Assembly: GCA_002706265.1 (NCBI GenBank)
Contig: PAKU01000006.1
Span: 92,851-156,850 of the forward strand
Source: Polycyclovorans sp.
Lineage (GTDB): Bacteria; Pseudomonadota; Gammaproteobacteria; Nevskiales; Nevskiaceae
Direction: 5' to 3'
Length of the DNA: 64,000 nucleotides
The notes under the pieces are model-generated. The model had not been told where the DNA came from, did not search any database, and saw only the letters and a list, made by a program, of their open reading frames with translations. This document shows, in pieces, positions 48,633 through 58,088 of the stretch (the first letter of the stretch is position 1; each line of letters opens with the position of its first letter). The position numbers and the translations under genes are program-made.

Positions 48633-50798
48633 ATGAAATGTTGCGGATTGTCTGTCGTCGCTGCGCTGCTGTTTTCGTCGTTGCCCGCAGCGGCCTTCGA
48701 GGTGCAGATCGGGTCGTTTTCGGCCACCAGCAAGAATGCCTTCAGTGCCGGCATCGGCATCCGCATGCAGGATCCCGCCACCGACCTGCTTGGCAAGCTG
48801 AATGTGCCGGGGCAGCAGGATCTGTGTTTCGACAACTGCCTGTCGTTCACCGGCGACCCGGCACCGAACCAGCGGCTCATCGACGCGCCGGGCGCTTTCA
48901 GCGCCGTCAACAGCGACGATGGCAACATCAATTATCAGAAGCACGATGTGGTCTCGGCGCCGATCCGGCTCAGCACCGACTGGTCGCTGGAATTTGGAAA
49001 TTGGTTCGGGCGGTTCCGCGCGCTGGGCTATTACGACCCCGTCAACCACGACTTCGAAGAGCGCAACAACGACACGCGCTTTCAGCCTTCGCGCGTGGAT
49101 CGGCCCGAGCGGGTGGAAGACGTCAGCGCGCTGGGGGTCGAGCTGTTCGAGGCCTTCGTGACCCGCGAGTTTTCCATCGCCGACCGGTTCGTCAGCGTCT
49201 CGATCGGCAACCAGTATCTGCGCTGGGGTGAAAGCACCCTGGTGGCCATCAACTCGATCAACGAAGTGAGCCCACCCAGCCAAGCGTTTCTGCGCTTCCC
49301 CGGCGTCGAGTTCAACGAGATCTTCTTGCCGGTCCCGCTGCTGACCCTGGGCATGGAGCTGGCGCCCAGCCTGTCGGCCGAAGTGTTCTACCAGCTGCAG
49401 TGGAAGGGCGCGCAGCCTGATGCGCGAGGCCAGTTCTTCTCCGACCTGGACCTGATCGAAGGGGACTTCGCGGCGGTGTCGCTGGGCCAGTTTGGGGAAG
49501 ACCCCGACCAGGCGTTCCGGTTTGCGGGTGCGTTGGGGCAGATTTCGAGCAGCTCGACGACCAGTTTGGTCGGCCCTGAGATCGAGCCTCGCGACGGTGG
49601 CCAGTTCGGCGCCAAGATCAGTTACTACGCCGAGTGGTTGAATGGCGGCACCGAGCTCAACGCCTACGCCATGAACTACCACAGCCGCCTGCCCCTGGCG
49701 CAGGTGCGCGCCACCGACGCGTCGTGCCTGCGGGTGGAAACCAACGGCCGTGCCGATTCGGCCAATCTGGTGGAAGCCATTGCCGATTGCCGCGGCTTCA
49801 ACGGCGCCCTGCTGGGCCGTCAGGACCAGCACAACCCCGAACGCGAGCCCCTGCCGATCGACACGGTGGGGATCAACCTGATCTACCCCGAAGACATCCA
49901 GATGTACGGCCTCAGCTTCAACACCAACGTGGGCCGCTGGTCGCTGGCGGGCGAATACGTCTACCGGCCGAACCTGCCGTTGCTGGTGCAACTGACCGAC
50001 GTGCTCTATTACGGACTGCAGCCCGCGTTTCCCGCCAATCAGCTCAATGCATTGCCGGTGGTGGGCGACCTGCTGGGTGCGCTGATGCCGCTGGGCCCCG
50101 ACCTGGGCGTGATTGACCTGGGTGCAGTGGCCGAGCTGGGCGCGTCCACGTTTCCCGCGTCCACCGATGCCATTCCCAGCTTCTTGCAACGCTACCGGGG
50201 CGACGAGCGCGTGCAGCCGGGGCAGGTCATCAACGGCTGGGAAGAGATGAAGGTGCACCAGATGGGCTTCACCGGCATCCGGGGTCTTTCCTCCAACCCG
50301 ATTGGCGCCGACCAGCTGCTGATCATTGCCGAAGTCGGCGCCACCTACGTGCAGGGCATGCCCGGTCGTGATGTGCTGCAGTTTGAAACCGGATACGTGA
50401 ACCGCACCCACGCCAGCCCCGGTGCCGACTGCTCAGGCTCGCCCGACACGCCGGTCGCCGAATGCGCGCGCCGGCTCAACCCCACACAGCAGACCGACGG
50501 CTTTGCGACGCCGTTCTCATGGGGGCTGCGGACCATCATTCGCGGCGAGTACAACAGCCGCCTGTTTGGCTTCAACTATTTTCCGCAGCTCATCGCCGGC
50601 TGGGATGTGGGCGGCACGGCACCGTTTCCGTCGCAGAACTTCGTCGAAGGGCGCAAAGAAGCCATCCTGTCGACCAATGTGCTGATCGGACAGGACCTCA
50701 ACCTGCGCTTCCAGTACCAGTGGTTCTGGGGCGGCGGGCAGTTCAACACCCGTCGCGATCGCGACAATGCGGCAATCAACGTCACCTACAATTTCTAG
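48633..50798 (+). CDS. DUF1302 outer-membrane-type protein
   Basis: 721 residues from the ATG at 48633, with GAGGGAGA upstream. Signal peptide ending PAAAFEVQIG. Beta-rich, with repeated aromatic and glycine strand patterns and the C-terminus ending in Phe (AAINVTYNF), typical of an outer-membrane barrel. DUF1302 signatures: NQYLRWGESTLVAINSINEV and a large middle region with PEREPLPIDTVGINL. It pairs with DUF1329 proteins, often next to acyl-CoA or hydrocarbon genes. 182 bases separate it from the divergent AraC regulator. Confidence 0.88.
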   Translation: MKCCGLSVVAALLFSSLPAAAFEVQIGSFSATSKNAFSAGIGIRMQDPATDLLGKLNVPGQQDLCFDNCLSFTGDPAPNQRLIDAPGAFSAVNSDDGNINYQKHDVVSAPIRLSTDWSLEFGNWFGRFRALGYYDPVNHDFEERNNDTRFQPSRVDRPERVEDVSALGVELFEAFVTREFSIADRFVSVSIGNQYLRWGESTLVAINSINEVSPPSQAFLRFPGVEFNEIFLPVPLLTLGMELAPSLSAEVFYQLQWKGAQPDARGQFFSDLDLIEGDFAAVSLGQFGEDPDQAFRFAGALGQISSSSTTSLVGPEIEPRDGGQFGAKISYYAEWLNGGTELNAYAMNYHSRLPLAQVRATDASCLRVETNGRADSANLVEAIADCRGFNGALLGRQDQHNPEREPLPIDTVGINLIYPEDIQMYGLSFNTNVGRWSLAGEYVYRPNLPLLVQLTDVLYYGLQPAFPANQLNALPVVGDLLGALMPLGPDLGVIDLGAVAELGASTFPASTDAIPSFLQRYRGDERVQPGQVINGWEEMKVHQMGFTGIRGLSSNPIGADQLLIIAEVGATYVQGMPGRDVLQFETGYVNRTHASPGADCSGSPDTPVAECARRLNPTQQTDGFATPFSWGLRTIIRGEYNSRLFGFNYFPQLIAGWDVGGTAPFPSQNFVEGRKEAILSTNVLIGQDLNLRFQYQWFWGGGQFNTRRDRDNAAINVTYNF

Positions 50799-50858
50799 CC
50801 CGATTGCCCCGATCTGCGCTGCCGCATCCGCGGCGGTGCGGAGTCAGCGCCCAAGGCC

Positions 50859-52337
50859 TCAGAACCCCAGTGGCAACCCCGCGCGCCAGTACAGCAGCAG
50901 AAAAAGAGTCCAGACCGACAGGAAGGTCGCCGCGTACGGCAGCATCAGGGCGGTCAGGGTGCCGATGCCGGTGCCGCGCACGTAGCGCTGGCAGAACACC
51001 ACGATCAGCGGAAAGTACGGCATCAGCGGGGTGATGATGTTGGTCGACGAGTCACCGATGCGATACGCCGCCTGGGTCAGGTCGGGCGAGATGCCCAGTT
51101 GCATCAGCATCGGCACCAGCACCGGGCCCATCAGCGCCCACTTGGCCGAGGCCGAGCCGACGAACAGGTTCAGCAGTCCGGTGAGCAGCACCATGCCGAC
51201 CACGGTGATGGCCGCCGGCAGCGCAAGGGCCTGCAGGGCCTGTGCACCCTTGAGCGCCAGCAGAACGCCCAGGTTCGAGTTGCCGAACGCGGCAACGAAC
51301 TGGGCAATGAAAAACATGATGACCAGGTAGTAGCCCATGCTCTGCATGGCCCAGGTCATCCCCGCGATCACGTCGCGATGGGTTTTGACGGTGCCGGCGA
51401 TGACGCCATAGGTGACGCCCGGCAACAGAAACAGGATGAAGATCAGCGCCACCAGCGAACGCATCAAGGGCGCGCCGGCTTCGGTGAGGCCGCCATCAGG
51501 GCCGCGCCAGGGCGAGCCGCCGGGCAGGGTGGTCAGCACCAGGGCCGCAAGGCCCGCGAGCATCACCAGGCCGGCCACGCGCAGCGCGCGCTGCTCGGCA
51601 TCGGCCAGCGGCGTGAGCTTTGGCAGGTCCTGAATGTCACCGTCAACCGCCGTGCCGCGCAGGCGTGGCTCGACGACGCGATCGGTGATCCACCACCCGA
51701 GTCCAACGATCAGCAGTGATGACGCGGCGGTGAAAAAGTAGTTGTTGAGCGGGTTGATGGCCAGGTCCGGGTCGATCAATTGACCGGCCGCCTGGGTCAG
51801 CCCGGCCAGCAAAGGGTCCAGGGACGAGGGCAGAAAATTGGCCGAGTAGCCGCCAGACACTCCGGCGAACGCCGCGCCAATGCCCGCCAGGGGGTGGCGG
51901 CCGGCGGCATAGAACAGCACGCCGCCGAGGGGAATGACCAGCACATAACCGGCGTCGGCGGCGCTGTGACTGGCAATGGCCACCAGAATCAGCATCGGCG
52001 TCAGCAGGCGTGGCGAGGTGATGGCCAGCATGCCGCGCAGCCCGGCGTGGATGAAGCCGGTGCGCTCCGCCACGCCGATGCCGAGCATGGCGACCAGCAC
52101 CACGCCGACCGGATGGAAGTGCGCGAATGTGGGCACCACGTTGGACAGGAACGTGGTCAGGGCCTCGCCGGTCAGCTGATTGCGCACCACCAGCGGCGCG
52201 CCGTCTCGCGGGTCGATCAGGTTCCAGTCGATCCCCGCCAGGGCCCAGGATGCCCCCCAGACGATCAGCAGCAACCAGACAAACAGGATGGCGGGATCGG
52301 GCAGTCGATTGCCCAGACGTTCAATGGTGGCGAGCAT
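50859..52337 (-). CDS. AbgT-family transporter
   Basis: 492 residues with about 12 membrane segments. AbgT signatures: HPVGVVLVAMLGIGVAERTG, VGSASAKWALMGPVLVPM and RIGDSSTNIITPLMPYFPLI. The family exports sulfonamides or imports p-aminobenzoyl-glutamate across the inner membrane. No folate or abgAB hydrolase genes are close. It ends convergently with DUF1302 and starts divergently from the PCuAC gene. Confidence 0.93.
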   Translation of the reverse strand: MLATIERLGNRLPDPAILFVWLLLIVWGASWALAGIDWNLIDPRDGAPLVVRNQLTGEALTTFLSNVVPTFAHFHPVGVVLVAMLGIGVAERTGFIHAGLRGMLAITSPRLLTPMLILVAIASHSAADAGYVLVIPLGGVLFYAAGRHPLAGIGAAFAGVSGGYSANFLPSSLDPLLAGLTQAAGQLIDPDLAINPLNNYFFTAASSLLIVGLGWWITDRVVEPRLRGTAVDGDIQDLPKLTPLADAEQRALRVAGLVMLAGLAALVLTTLPGGSPWRGPDGGLTEAGAPLMRSLVALIFILFLLPGVTYGVIAGTVKTHRDVIAGMTWAMQSMGYYLVIMFFIAQFVAAFGNSNLGVLLALKGAQALQALALPAAITVVGMVLLTGLLNLFVGSASAKWALMGPVLVPMLMQLGISPDLTQAAYRIGDSSTNIITPLMPYFPLIVVFCQRYVRGTGIGTLTALMLPYAATFLSVWTLFLLLYWRAGLPLGF

Positions 52338-52432
52338 GGGGCCTTATCGCCCGCGGGGGGTGTTCCTGTCCAGCGGCCTGCACGGGGCCTCACTTTGGTG
52401 GAGCATAGAGTCCCCGCTTTCGAGATGAATCG

Positions 52433-52924
52433 ATGTTCGCCAGTGTTCGTGTGGCTGCGCTTGTTCTGTTGATCCTGTCCAGTATCGCCGCCTGCCGATC
52501 GGGCGACACCGCGCCCGACGCCACGCGCCCCAGGGTGACCGTCGGCGATGCCTGGGTGCGGGCGACGCCGCCGGGTGCGGCGGTGGCGGGCGGATACCTG
52601 ACCCTGACCAATACCTCGGATCAGCCCCTGCGGCTGGTGGCCGTTGAAGCCCCGGCCGCGGCCCGTGTGGAGATTCACGAGCAGCGCACCGTCGACGGTG
52701 TGATGCAGATGCGCCCGCTGACCGACGGCGTGCTGCTCGACCCCGGCCAGCCGGTGAGCTTGGCGCCGGGCGGCATCCACCTGATGCTGATGGCCCCACC
52801 GGTGGCCTTGGCGGCAGGCGATGAGGTGACCCTGCGGCTGGTGTTCGAGGGCGCCGATGCGGTTGAGATCAAGGCGCCCGTGCGCGCCGTCGCGCCGGTG
52901 ACCGGTGAAGCCGCCCATCATTGA
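52433..52924 (+). CDS. PCuAC-family copper chaperone lipoprotein
   Basis: 163 residues. Signal with lipobox SIAAC (Cys21). The PCuAC core has GDAWVRATPPG, then EIHEQRTVDGVMQMRPL and GGIHLMLMAPP, giving the His/Met copper ligands of the HxnMx21-22HxM type. It delivers Cu(I) in the periplasm to cytochrome oxidase in known cases. Start ATG 52433. No neighbour for oxidase assembly is present, so the link is by family only. Confidence 0.88.
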   Translation: MFASVRVAALVLLILSSIAACRSGDTAPDATRPRVTVGDAWVRATPPGAAVAGGYLTLTNTSDQPLRLVAVEAPAAARVEIHEQRTVDGVMQMRPLTDGVLLDPGQPVSLAPGGIHLMLMAPPVALAAGDEVTLRLVFEGADAVEIKAPVRAVAPVTGEAAHH

Positions 52925-53404
52925 GGTCGAGTGGGGCAAGGGAAATCCATTCCTCTGCCGGTAGCGCTTCACTCAGATTGACCTTTCCTAGGGCGTTGCT
53001 GGCCTCCGCGCCGGCACGACGTCGGTGATTCGTCTTTCTGGCGGTCTTCGGCGACCGGAGTTCGGTAGGCGCACAGATCATGAAGCCCCGAAACATCGCT
53101 TCGTCGTTTTAGCGCCGTTCTTCGAGCGTTCTGATCGTGACCGTAAGCTGACGTCGCCCGCTGCCGCGTTGCATGGTACTGTGGCAGTGGGGCTACAGGC
53201 GCCCCTTCCAGACGGCTCGCCGTCCAAGACCTGCTCCTGATCTCATCTGCATTAATGAGGGGGCTTGTTTGTGGACATGGTGCTGTCGATGCGGTTTCCG
53301 GGTTCGCCGTCGCGCGGCCGTGACCCGCCTGCTCCGAGATGGACATCACCCCCGTGGCGCGCTTGCGCCGCACGTCGTTCCATCCCTATCCGGAGTATTT
53401 CGTC
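52925..53404. other. 480-base stretch with no recognisable gene
   Basis: Several short frames are open on both strands, but none has a ribosome site, signal peptide or family pattern that I recognise. Hand-read composition is a little lower in GC than neighbours. It precedes the SOD/ChrA pair and may hold their promoter and eroded DNA. Confidence 0.5.
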
Positions 53405-54154
53405 ATGAACCCCATCACCCGTCGGGACGCCCTCGGCGTCATGTTGGCCAGCGCCAGCGCGCCGCTGCTGGCCGCCACGGCTGCGGCCCCCGAAACCCCT
53501 TCACCCGCATCCCTCACCATTCCCAAGGTCTTTCGCGGCAACCTCCAGCCGCGTCCCCTGCGCTTTGATCCCGCCAAGCTGCGCGGCCTGTCGGAGCGCC
53601 TGATCCGCTCCCACTGGGAGAACAACTACATCGGTTCGGTGAAGACGCTGAACCTGATCGAGGCGCGCCTTGCGGCGGCGATGGCCGAGGCTGATTTTCC
53701 CGCCATCGTCTACGGCGGGCTCAAGCGCGAGGAGTTGCACCGCGTCGGCTCGGTGATCCTGCACGAGCACTATTTCGACAACCTCGGCGGCGACGGTCGT
53801 CCGGGCGGGGCGCTGGCGCGCGCACTCGCCGCCGCTTATGGCAGCGTCGAGGCCTGGGAGGCGGAGTTCCGCCGCACCGCGATGTCGCTCTCCGGCGGCG
53901 CCGGCTGGTGCGTGCTGAGTTTCAACGCTTGCAGCGGCGAGCTGCGCAACCAGTGGGCCTGGGACCACATGCACGGCGCCATCGGCGGCCTGCCGCTGCT
54001 GGTGCTGGACATGTACGAGCACAGCTATCACCTGGACTACGGCAGCGCGGCGGCCAAGTACCTCGACGCCTTCCTGGCCAATGTCGACTGGGAGATCGTC
54101 GAGCAGCGTTTCGAAGCGGCGCTGCGCGCCGCTGCCGCAATGGTGCGCGCATGA
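53405..54154 (+). CDS. Tat-exported Fe/Mn superoxide dismutase-like protein
   Basis: 249 residues from the ATG at 53405 (GGAG upstream). N-terminus has MNPITRRDALGVMLASAS, a twin-arginine signal followed by a hydrophobic stretch. The SOD fold is readable: first ligand in SHWENNY, second in HEHYFDNLGG, Asp and His in LDMYEHSYHLDYG. It should act in the periplasm, unlike the cytosolic SOD. The stop overlaps chrA by 4 bases. SOD genes (chrC) belong to some chromate-resistance operons, so this is a likely ChrC-type partner; the metal is not determined. Confidence 0.85.
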   Translation: MNPITRRDALGVMLASASAPLLAATAAAPETPSPASLTIPKVFRGNLQPRPLRFDPAKLRGLSERLIRSHWENNYIGSVKTLNLIEARLAAAMAEADFPAIVYGGLKREELHRVGSVILHEHYFDNLGGDGRPGGALARALAAAYGSVEAWEAEFRRTAMSLSGGAGWCVLSFNACSGELRNQWAWDHMHGAIGGLPLLVLDMYEHSYHLDYGSAAAKYLDAFLANVDWEIVEQRFEAALRAAAAMVRA

Positions 54155-55488
54155 GCGCCGCCCCGCCGGTCCCCGGTTTCTGGGAGGCCTTCCGCGTGTG
54201 GCTGAAGATCGGCTTCATCAACTTCGGCGGGCCGGCGGGGCAGATCGCGCTGATGCATCGGATTCTGGTGGAGGAGCGGCGCTGGATCAGCGAGACGCGC
54301 TTCTTGCACGCGCTCAACTACTGCATGTTGCTGCCGGGGCCGGAGGCGCAGCAGCTCGCCACCTACATCGGCTGGCTGCAGCACCGTACCTGGGGCGGGC
54401 TGGTGGCGGGCCTGCTGTTCATCCTGCCGGGGTTTCTGATCATCCTTGGCATCGCGGTGCTGTATGTGCGCTACGGCGAGCTGGACTGGATGCAGGGCCT
54501 GCTGTTCGGCATGCAGGCGGCGACGCTGGCCATCGTCATCGAGGCGGTGATTCGGGTGGGCAGGAAGGCGCTGAAGAATCGCGCGATGAAGCTGCTGGCG
54601 GTGGCCTCGTTCGTGGCCATCTTCGCGTTCGCGGCGCCGTTCCCGCTGATCGTGCTGGCGGCCGGGCTGATCGGCCTGGCCGGGGCGCGCTGGGCGCCGC
54701 AGTTCTTCTCGTTGGGGGACAAGACGGGCGACCCCGGCGAAGCGTTGGCCGAGCCGGTGCCCGACCACGCGCAGCCCAGCCTGCGCCGCCTGCTGACGGT
54801 GCTGTGCGTCGGCCTGCTGCTGTGGTTGACGCCGGTGGTGCTGCTGTGGACCCAGCTTGGACCGCAGCATGTGTTTACCCAGGAGTCGATTTTTTTCAGC
54901 CAGATGGCGGTGGTCACCTTCGGCGGCGCCTACGCGGTGCTGGCCTACATGGCGCAGCAGGCGGTCGAGCAGTACGGCTGGCTGGCGCCGGGCGAAATGG
55001 TGCAGGGCCTGGCCCTTGCCGAGACCACGCCGGGGCCGCTGATTCTGGTGCTGACCTACGTCGGCTTCCTCGGCGCCTACCGCGATCCCGGCACGCTGGA
55101 CCCGCTGCTGGCCGGCGTGCTGGGCGCGACCTTGTCGACCTGGGTGACCTTCGTGCCCTGCTTCCTGTGGATTTTCCTGGGCGCGCCCTACATCGAGCGC
55201 CTGCGCGGCAATCGCTGGCTGTCGGCGGCGCTCACCGCCATCACGGCGGCGGTGGTGGGGGTGATCCTCAACCTGTCGGTGTGGTTCGCCCTGCACGTGC
55301 TGTTCGCCGACGTGGACACCTGGCAGGGCTATGGCCTGAGTCTGTCGGTGCCCAACCCGGCCTCGCTGGACTTTGCCGCGCTGCTGCTGGCAACCGCAGC
55401 CATGCTGGCGATGCTGCGTTTTCACCTCGGACTGATCCGCACGCTGCTGGCCTGCGGCGCGGCGGGGCTGGTGCTGCACCTCGTCTGA
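54151..55488 (+). CDS. chrA: Chromate transporter ChrA
   Basis: 445 residues; ATG overlaps the SOD stop. Two homologous CHR halves: the N-half starts FWEAFRVWLKIGFINFGGPA and LHALNYCMLLPGPEAQQLAT, and the C-half has MAVVTFGGAYAVLAYMAQQA and LALAETTPGPLILVLTYVGF. The paired FGGP/FGGA and PGPEA/TPGPL motifs mark the long-chain family. It exports chromate from the cytosol. No chrB regulator is visible. Followed by 156 bases with nothing clear. Confidence 0.93.
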   Translation: MSAAPPVPGFWEAFRVWLKIGFINFGGPAGQIALMHRILVEERRWISETRFLHALNYCMLLPGPEAQQLATYIGWLQHRTWGGLVAGLLFILPGFLIILGIAVLYVRYGELDWMQGLLFGMQAATLAIVIEAVIRVGRKALKNRAMKLLAVASFVAIFAFAAPFPLIVLAAGLIGLAGARWAPQFFSLGDKTGDPGEALAEPVPDHAQPSLRRLLTVLCVGLLLWLTPVVLLWTQLGPQHVFTQESIFFSQMAVVTFGGAYAVLAYMAQQAVEQYGWLAPGEMVQGLALAETTPGPLILVLTYVGFLGAYRDPGTLDPLLAGVLGATLSTWVTFVPCFLWIFLGAPYIERLRGNRWLSAALTAITAAVVGVILNLSVWFALHVLFADVDTWQGYGLSLSVPNPASLDFAALLLATAAMLAMLRFHLGLIRTLLACGAAGLVLHLV

Positions 55489-55644
55489 TTCGCGCGCTCC
55501 GCATGGACATGCATCAGGCGCCGGCTTCTCAAGGGAGGACGCTTCGGCATTGCGGCTGTTGTCGCCTCCTTCCTGACGCCGCTTGCGCCTCCGACGCTTT
55601 GTCTCTGCCGGGTTCACGACCGTGTCCCCTCGATCTCGCGACAA

Positions 55645-57369
55645 TCAGAATTGCTCGAGCAGTTCCTGCATCTCGACCGGGTCGGTACAGGCCAGTAACC
55701 GTTTGGCACGGCGGCGCAGGTCCTGGACGCGTGATTCGCGAATGATGCGTTTCACCTCCAGCACGCTGGACGGGTGCATCGAGAATTCGGTCAGCCCCAA
55801 GCCCAGCAGCAGGCGGGTGAAGCGCGCATCGCCGGCCATTTCACCGCACATGGCCACGGGAATGCCGGCCTGCTCGCCGGCCTCGATGGTCATCGCAATC
55901 AACCGCAGCACCGCCGGATGCAGCGGGTCGTAGAGATAGTTGACCTCGTCATCGACCCGGTCGATGGCGAGCGTGTACTGGATAAGGTCGTTGGTGCCGA
56001 TCGAGAAGAACTGCGCTGAGCGCGCCAGCATGGGCGCCGCGATGGCCGCCGCCGGGACCTCGATCATGGCGCCGATCGCCACCGGCTCGCCCAGGGGCAC
56101 GCCTTCCAGCAGCAACTCCTCACGCGCGGCCTCGATCAGGGCGGTGGCCTGACGGTACTCGTGCAGGCTGGAAATCATCGGCAGCATGATCTTGACCCGG
56201 CCGTGCCGGGCCGCGCGCAGCAGGGCGCGCACCTGGGTGCGAAACAGGTCCGGCTCCTTGAGGCAGAGACGAATGGCACGCAGACCCAGCGCCGGGTTGT
56301 TGGGCGTCGGCCCGTGGCTGCGGCCGGAGTCGACCTGCTTGTCGGCGCCCAGGTCGAGCGTGCGGATGGTGATGGGGCCGCTGACGGCCGAGATGATGGC
56401 GGAGTAGGCCTCGTACTGCTCGCTTTCGGTGGGCAGACCGGCCCGGTTCATGAACAGGAACTCGGTGCGATACAGGCCCACGCCCTCGGCGCCATATTCG
56501 GCGGCCATGGCGGCATCGCCGGCCATCTCGATGTTGGCCAGCAGACGGCACTGCACGCCGTCCAGCGAGGTTGCGGGCTCGTTCTTGAGCTTGTTCAGTT
56601 CGACGCGATACGCGGCCTGTTGCGCCTGTTTTTCGCGATAGAAACGCTTGGCCGATTCTTCCGGCGCGGCCAGCACGTGCCCGGCTTCGCCGTCGACGAT
56701 GATCCACTCGCCGTCGGTGAGCAGGCGCCGCGCGTCACGCAGACCGACGATGGCGGGGATGCCCAGTGACCGGGCCAGGATGGCGGTGTGCGACAGCGGC
56801 CCGCCAAACTCGGTGACCACGGCTGCAATCTGTTGCTGCGCCAGCAGGATGATGTCGGCCGGCGTGATGTCATCGGCCACCACCACCAGCGGGTCGGCCT
56901 GCTCGCTGCGCTCCGGCAGTTGCCGCTCGCTCTTGAGCAAGATGCCAAGCACGCGCCCGCAAACGTGCTGCACGTCGTCACGGCGGGTGCGCAGATAGGG
57001 GTCGTCCATCTGCTCGAACACATCCATCAGTGCGTCCCGCGCGCGCCGCAGTGCGGCTTCGGCGTTGATCCGCTGGTCGCGGATCGTCTGCAGGGTCGTT
57101 TCGCTGATGGAGCGGTCTTCCACCATCAGCAGGTGGGTGTCGATGAACGCGGTGATGTCACCGGGCGTGCCGCTGGGAATCTGCGCCTTGATGGCCTGCA
57201 ACTGGTCACGCGCCCGCCCGATGGCCAGCGAGAAGCGCGCCACCTCGGCGTCGATCTCGCCCGGCTGCAGGCTGTATTCGGGCGCATCGAGGTCGGCGCC
57301 GTGCAGCTTTTGCACGCGGGCAATGGCGATCCCGCGCGACACGCCGATGCCTGAGAGCCAGAGACTCAT
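55645..57369 (-). CDS. ptsI: Phosphoenolpyruvate-protein phosphotransferase (PTS enzyme I)
   Basis: 574 residues, the length of plain enzyme I without the GAF domain of PtsP. The active-site His is in TEFGGPLSHTAILARSLG, PEP site in FLFMNRAGLPTESEQ, and catalytic Cys in AMCGEMAGD. Autophosphorylates with PEP and passes the phosphate to HPr. Start at 57369. Follows ptsH by 13 bases; last gene of the rpoN cluster. Confidence 0.94.
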   Translation of the reverse strand: MSLWLSGIGVSRGIAIARVQKLHGADLDAPEYSLQPGEIDAEVARFSLAIGRARDQLQAIKAQIPSGTPGDITAFIDTHLLMVEDRSISETTLQTIRDQRINAEAALRRARDALMDVFEQMDDPYLRTRRDDVQHVCGRVLGILLKSERQLPERSEQADPLVVVADDITPADIILLAQQQIAAVVTEFGGPLSHTAILARSLGIPAIVGLRDARRLLTDGEWIIVDGEAGHVLAAPEESAKRFYREKQAQQAAYRVELNKLKNEPATSLDGVQCRLLANIEMAGDAAMAAEYGAEGVGLYRTEFLFMNRAGLPTESEQYEAYSAIISAVSGPITIRTLDLGADKQVDSGRSHGPTPNNPALGLRAIRLCLKEPDLFRTQVRALLRAARHGRVKIMLPMISSLHEYRQATALIEAAREELLLEGVPLGEPVAIGAMIEVPAAAIAAPMLARSAQFFSIGTNDLIQYTLAIDRVDDEVNYLYDPLHPAVLRLIAMTIEAGEQAGIPVAMCGEMAGDARFTRLLLGLGLTEFSMHPSSVLEVKRIIRESRVQDLRRRAKRLLACTDPVEMQELLEQF

Positions 57370-57382
57370 GCGCAACGGCCCC

Positions 57383-57649
57383 TCAAGAGTCTTCGCCGAA
57401 GCGGTTGGCGACCAGCTCGGCCATGCGCTCCAGCGCGATGGCGGCGTCATCTCCCTCGGCGATCAGGGTGATCTGGCTGCCCTTGGCGGCGGCCAGCATC
57501 ATCACGCCCATGATGGATTTGCCGCTGACCTCGCGGGGGCCCTTGCGCACGCGGATGTCGGCCTGGAACAGGCTGGCCATGGTGACCAGCTTGGCCGCGG
57601 CACGGGCATGCAGACCCAGGCGATTGACGATGGCGACGGTGCGTTCCAA
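57383..57649 (-). CDS. ptsH: Phosphocarrier protein HPr
   Basis: 88 residues. The EI-phosphorylated His is in NRLGLHARAAAKLV and the HprK-type Ser region in GKSIMGVMMLAA. Both sites are present, so it can be charged by EI and also be a target of HprK. Sits between the EIIA gene and ptsI. Confidence 0.95.
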   Translation of the reverse strand: MERTVAIVNRLGLHARAAAKLVTMASLFQADIRVRKGPREVSGKSIMGVMMLAAAKGSQITLIAEGDDAAIALERMAELVANRFGEDS

Positions 57650-57674
57650 GGCGGGTGACTCCAGATCAGATCAG

Positions 57675-58088
57675 TCAGTGAGCGGCTTCGTTGCAGTGAA
57701 AGACACCGCGCCTGCCACCGTCAACCGCGGTTTGCGTGAGCTCGGCCAGTGACTGCGCCGGATAGTTGAACACGCGGATCAGCATGGGCAGGCTCAGGCC
57801 GGCGACCACCGGCAATGCGTGCAGCTCGCCGAGCTTGTTGGCGATGTTGCTGGGGGTGGCGCCGAAGGCGTCGGTCAGCAGCAGCACGCCGGCGCCCCGG
57901 TTCAGCCGTTCAATCATTCTGCAGCCCTGGCTGAGCAGAATTTGATCGGATTGCACCCGGCGCACCTCCAGCACGTCGGCCGGCAGGCTGAGCGGCATCA
58001 TTTCGCGCAGGGTTTCGAGCAGCACGTCACCGAGCTTGCCGTGGGTCACCAGCAGGATGCCCACGGTGGCCGGTTCAGGGCGCGTCAT
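57675..58088 (-). CDS. PTS EIIA (mannose/fructose-type) component
   Basis: 137 residues from the ATG at 58088. EIIA-Man fold: LLVTHGKLGDVLL with the phosphoryl His near residue 16, then TDAFGATPSNIANKL and VVAGLSLPMLIRVFNY. No IIB or IIC gene follows, so it should have a regulatory job and not sugar uptake. Start overlaps the rapZ end by 14 bases. Confidence 0.92.
   Translation of the reverse strand: MTRPEPATVGILLVTHGKLGDVLLETLREMMPLSLPADVLEVRRVQSDQILLSQGCRMIERLNRGAGVLLLTDAFGATPSNIANKLGELHALPVVAGLSLPMLIRVFNYPAQSLAELTQTAVDGGRRGVFHCNEAAH

Noticed and set aside
48252..50411. A 719-codon open frame antisense to the DUF1302 gene
   Set aside because: No ribosome site or domain; the sense frame has a signal peptide and DUF1302 motifs.
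54037..55644. A 535-codon open frame antisense to chrA
   Set aside because: Gln/His/Arg-rich mirror product; ChrA motifs are on the other strand.
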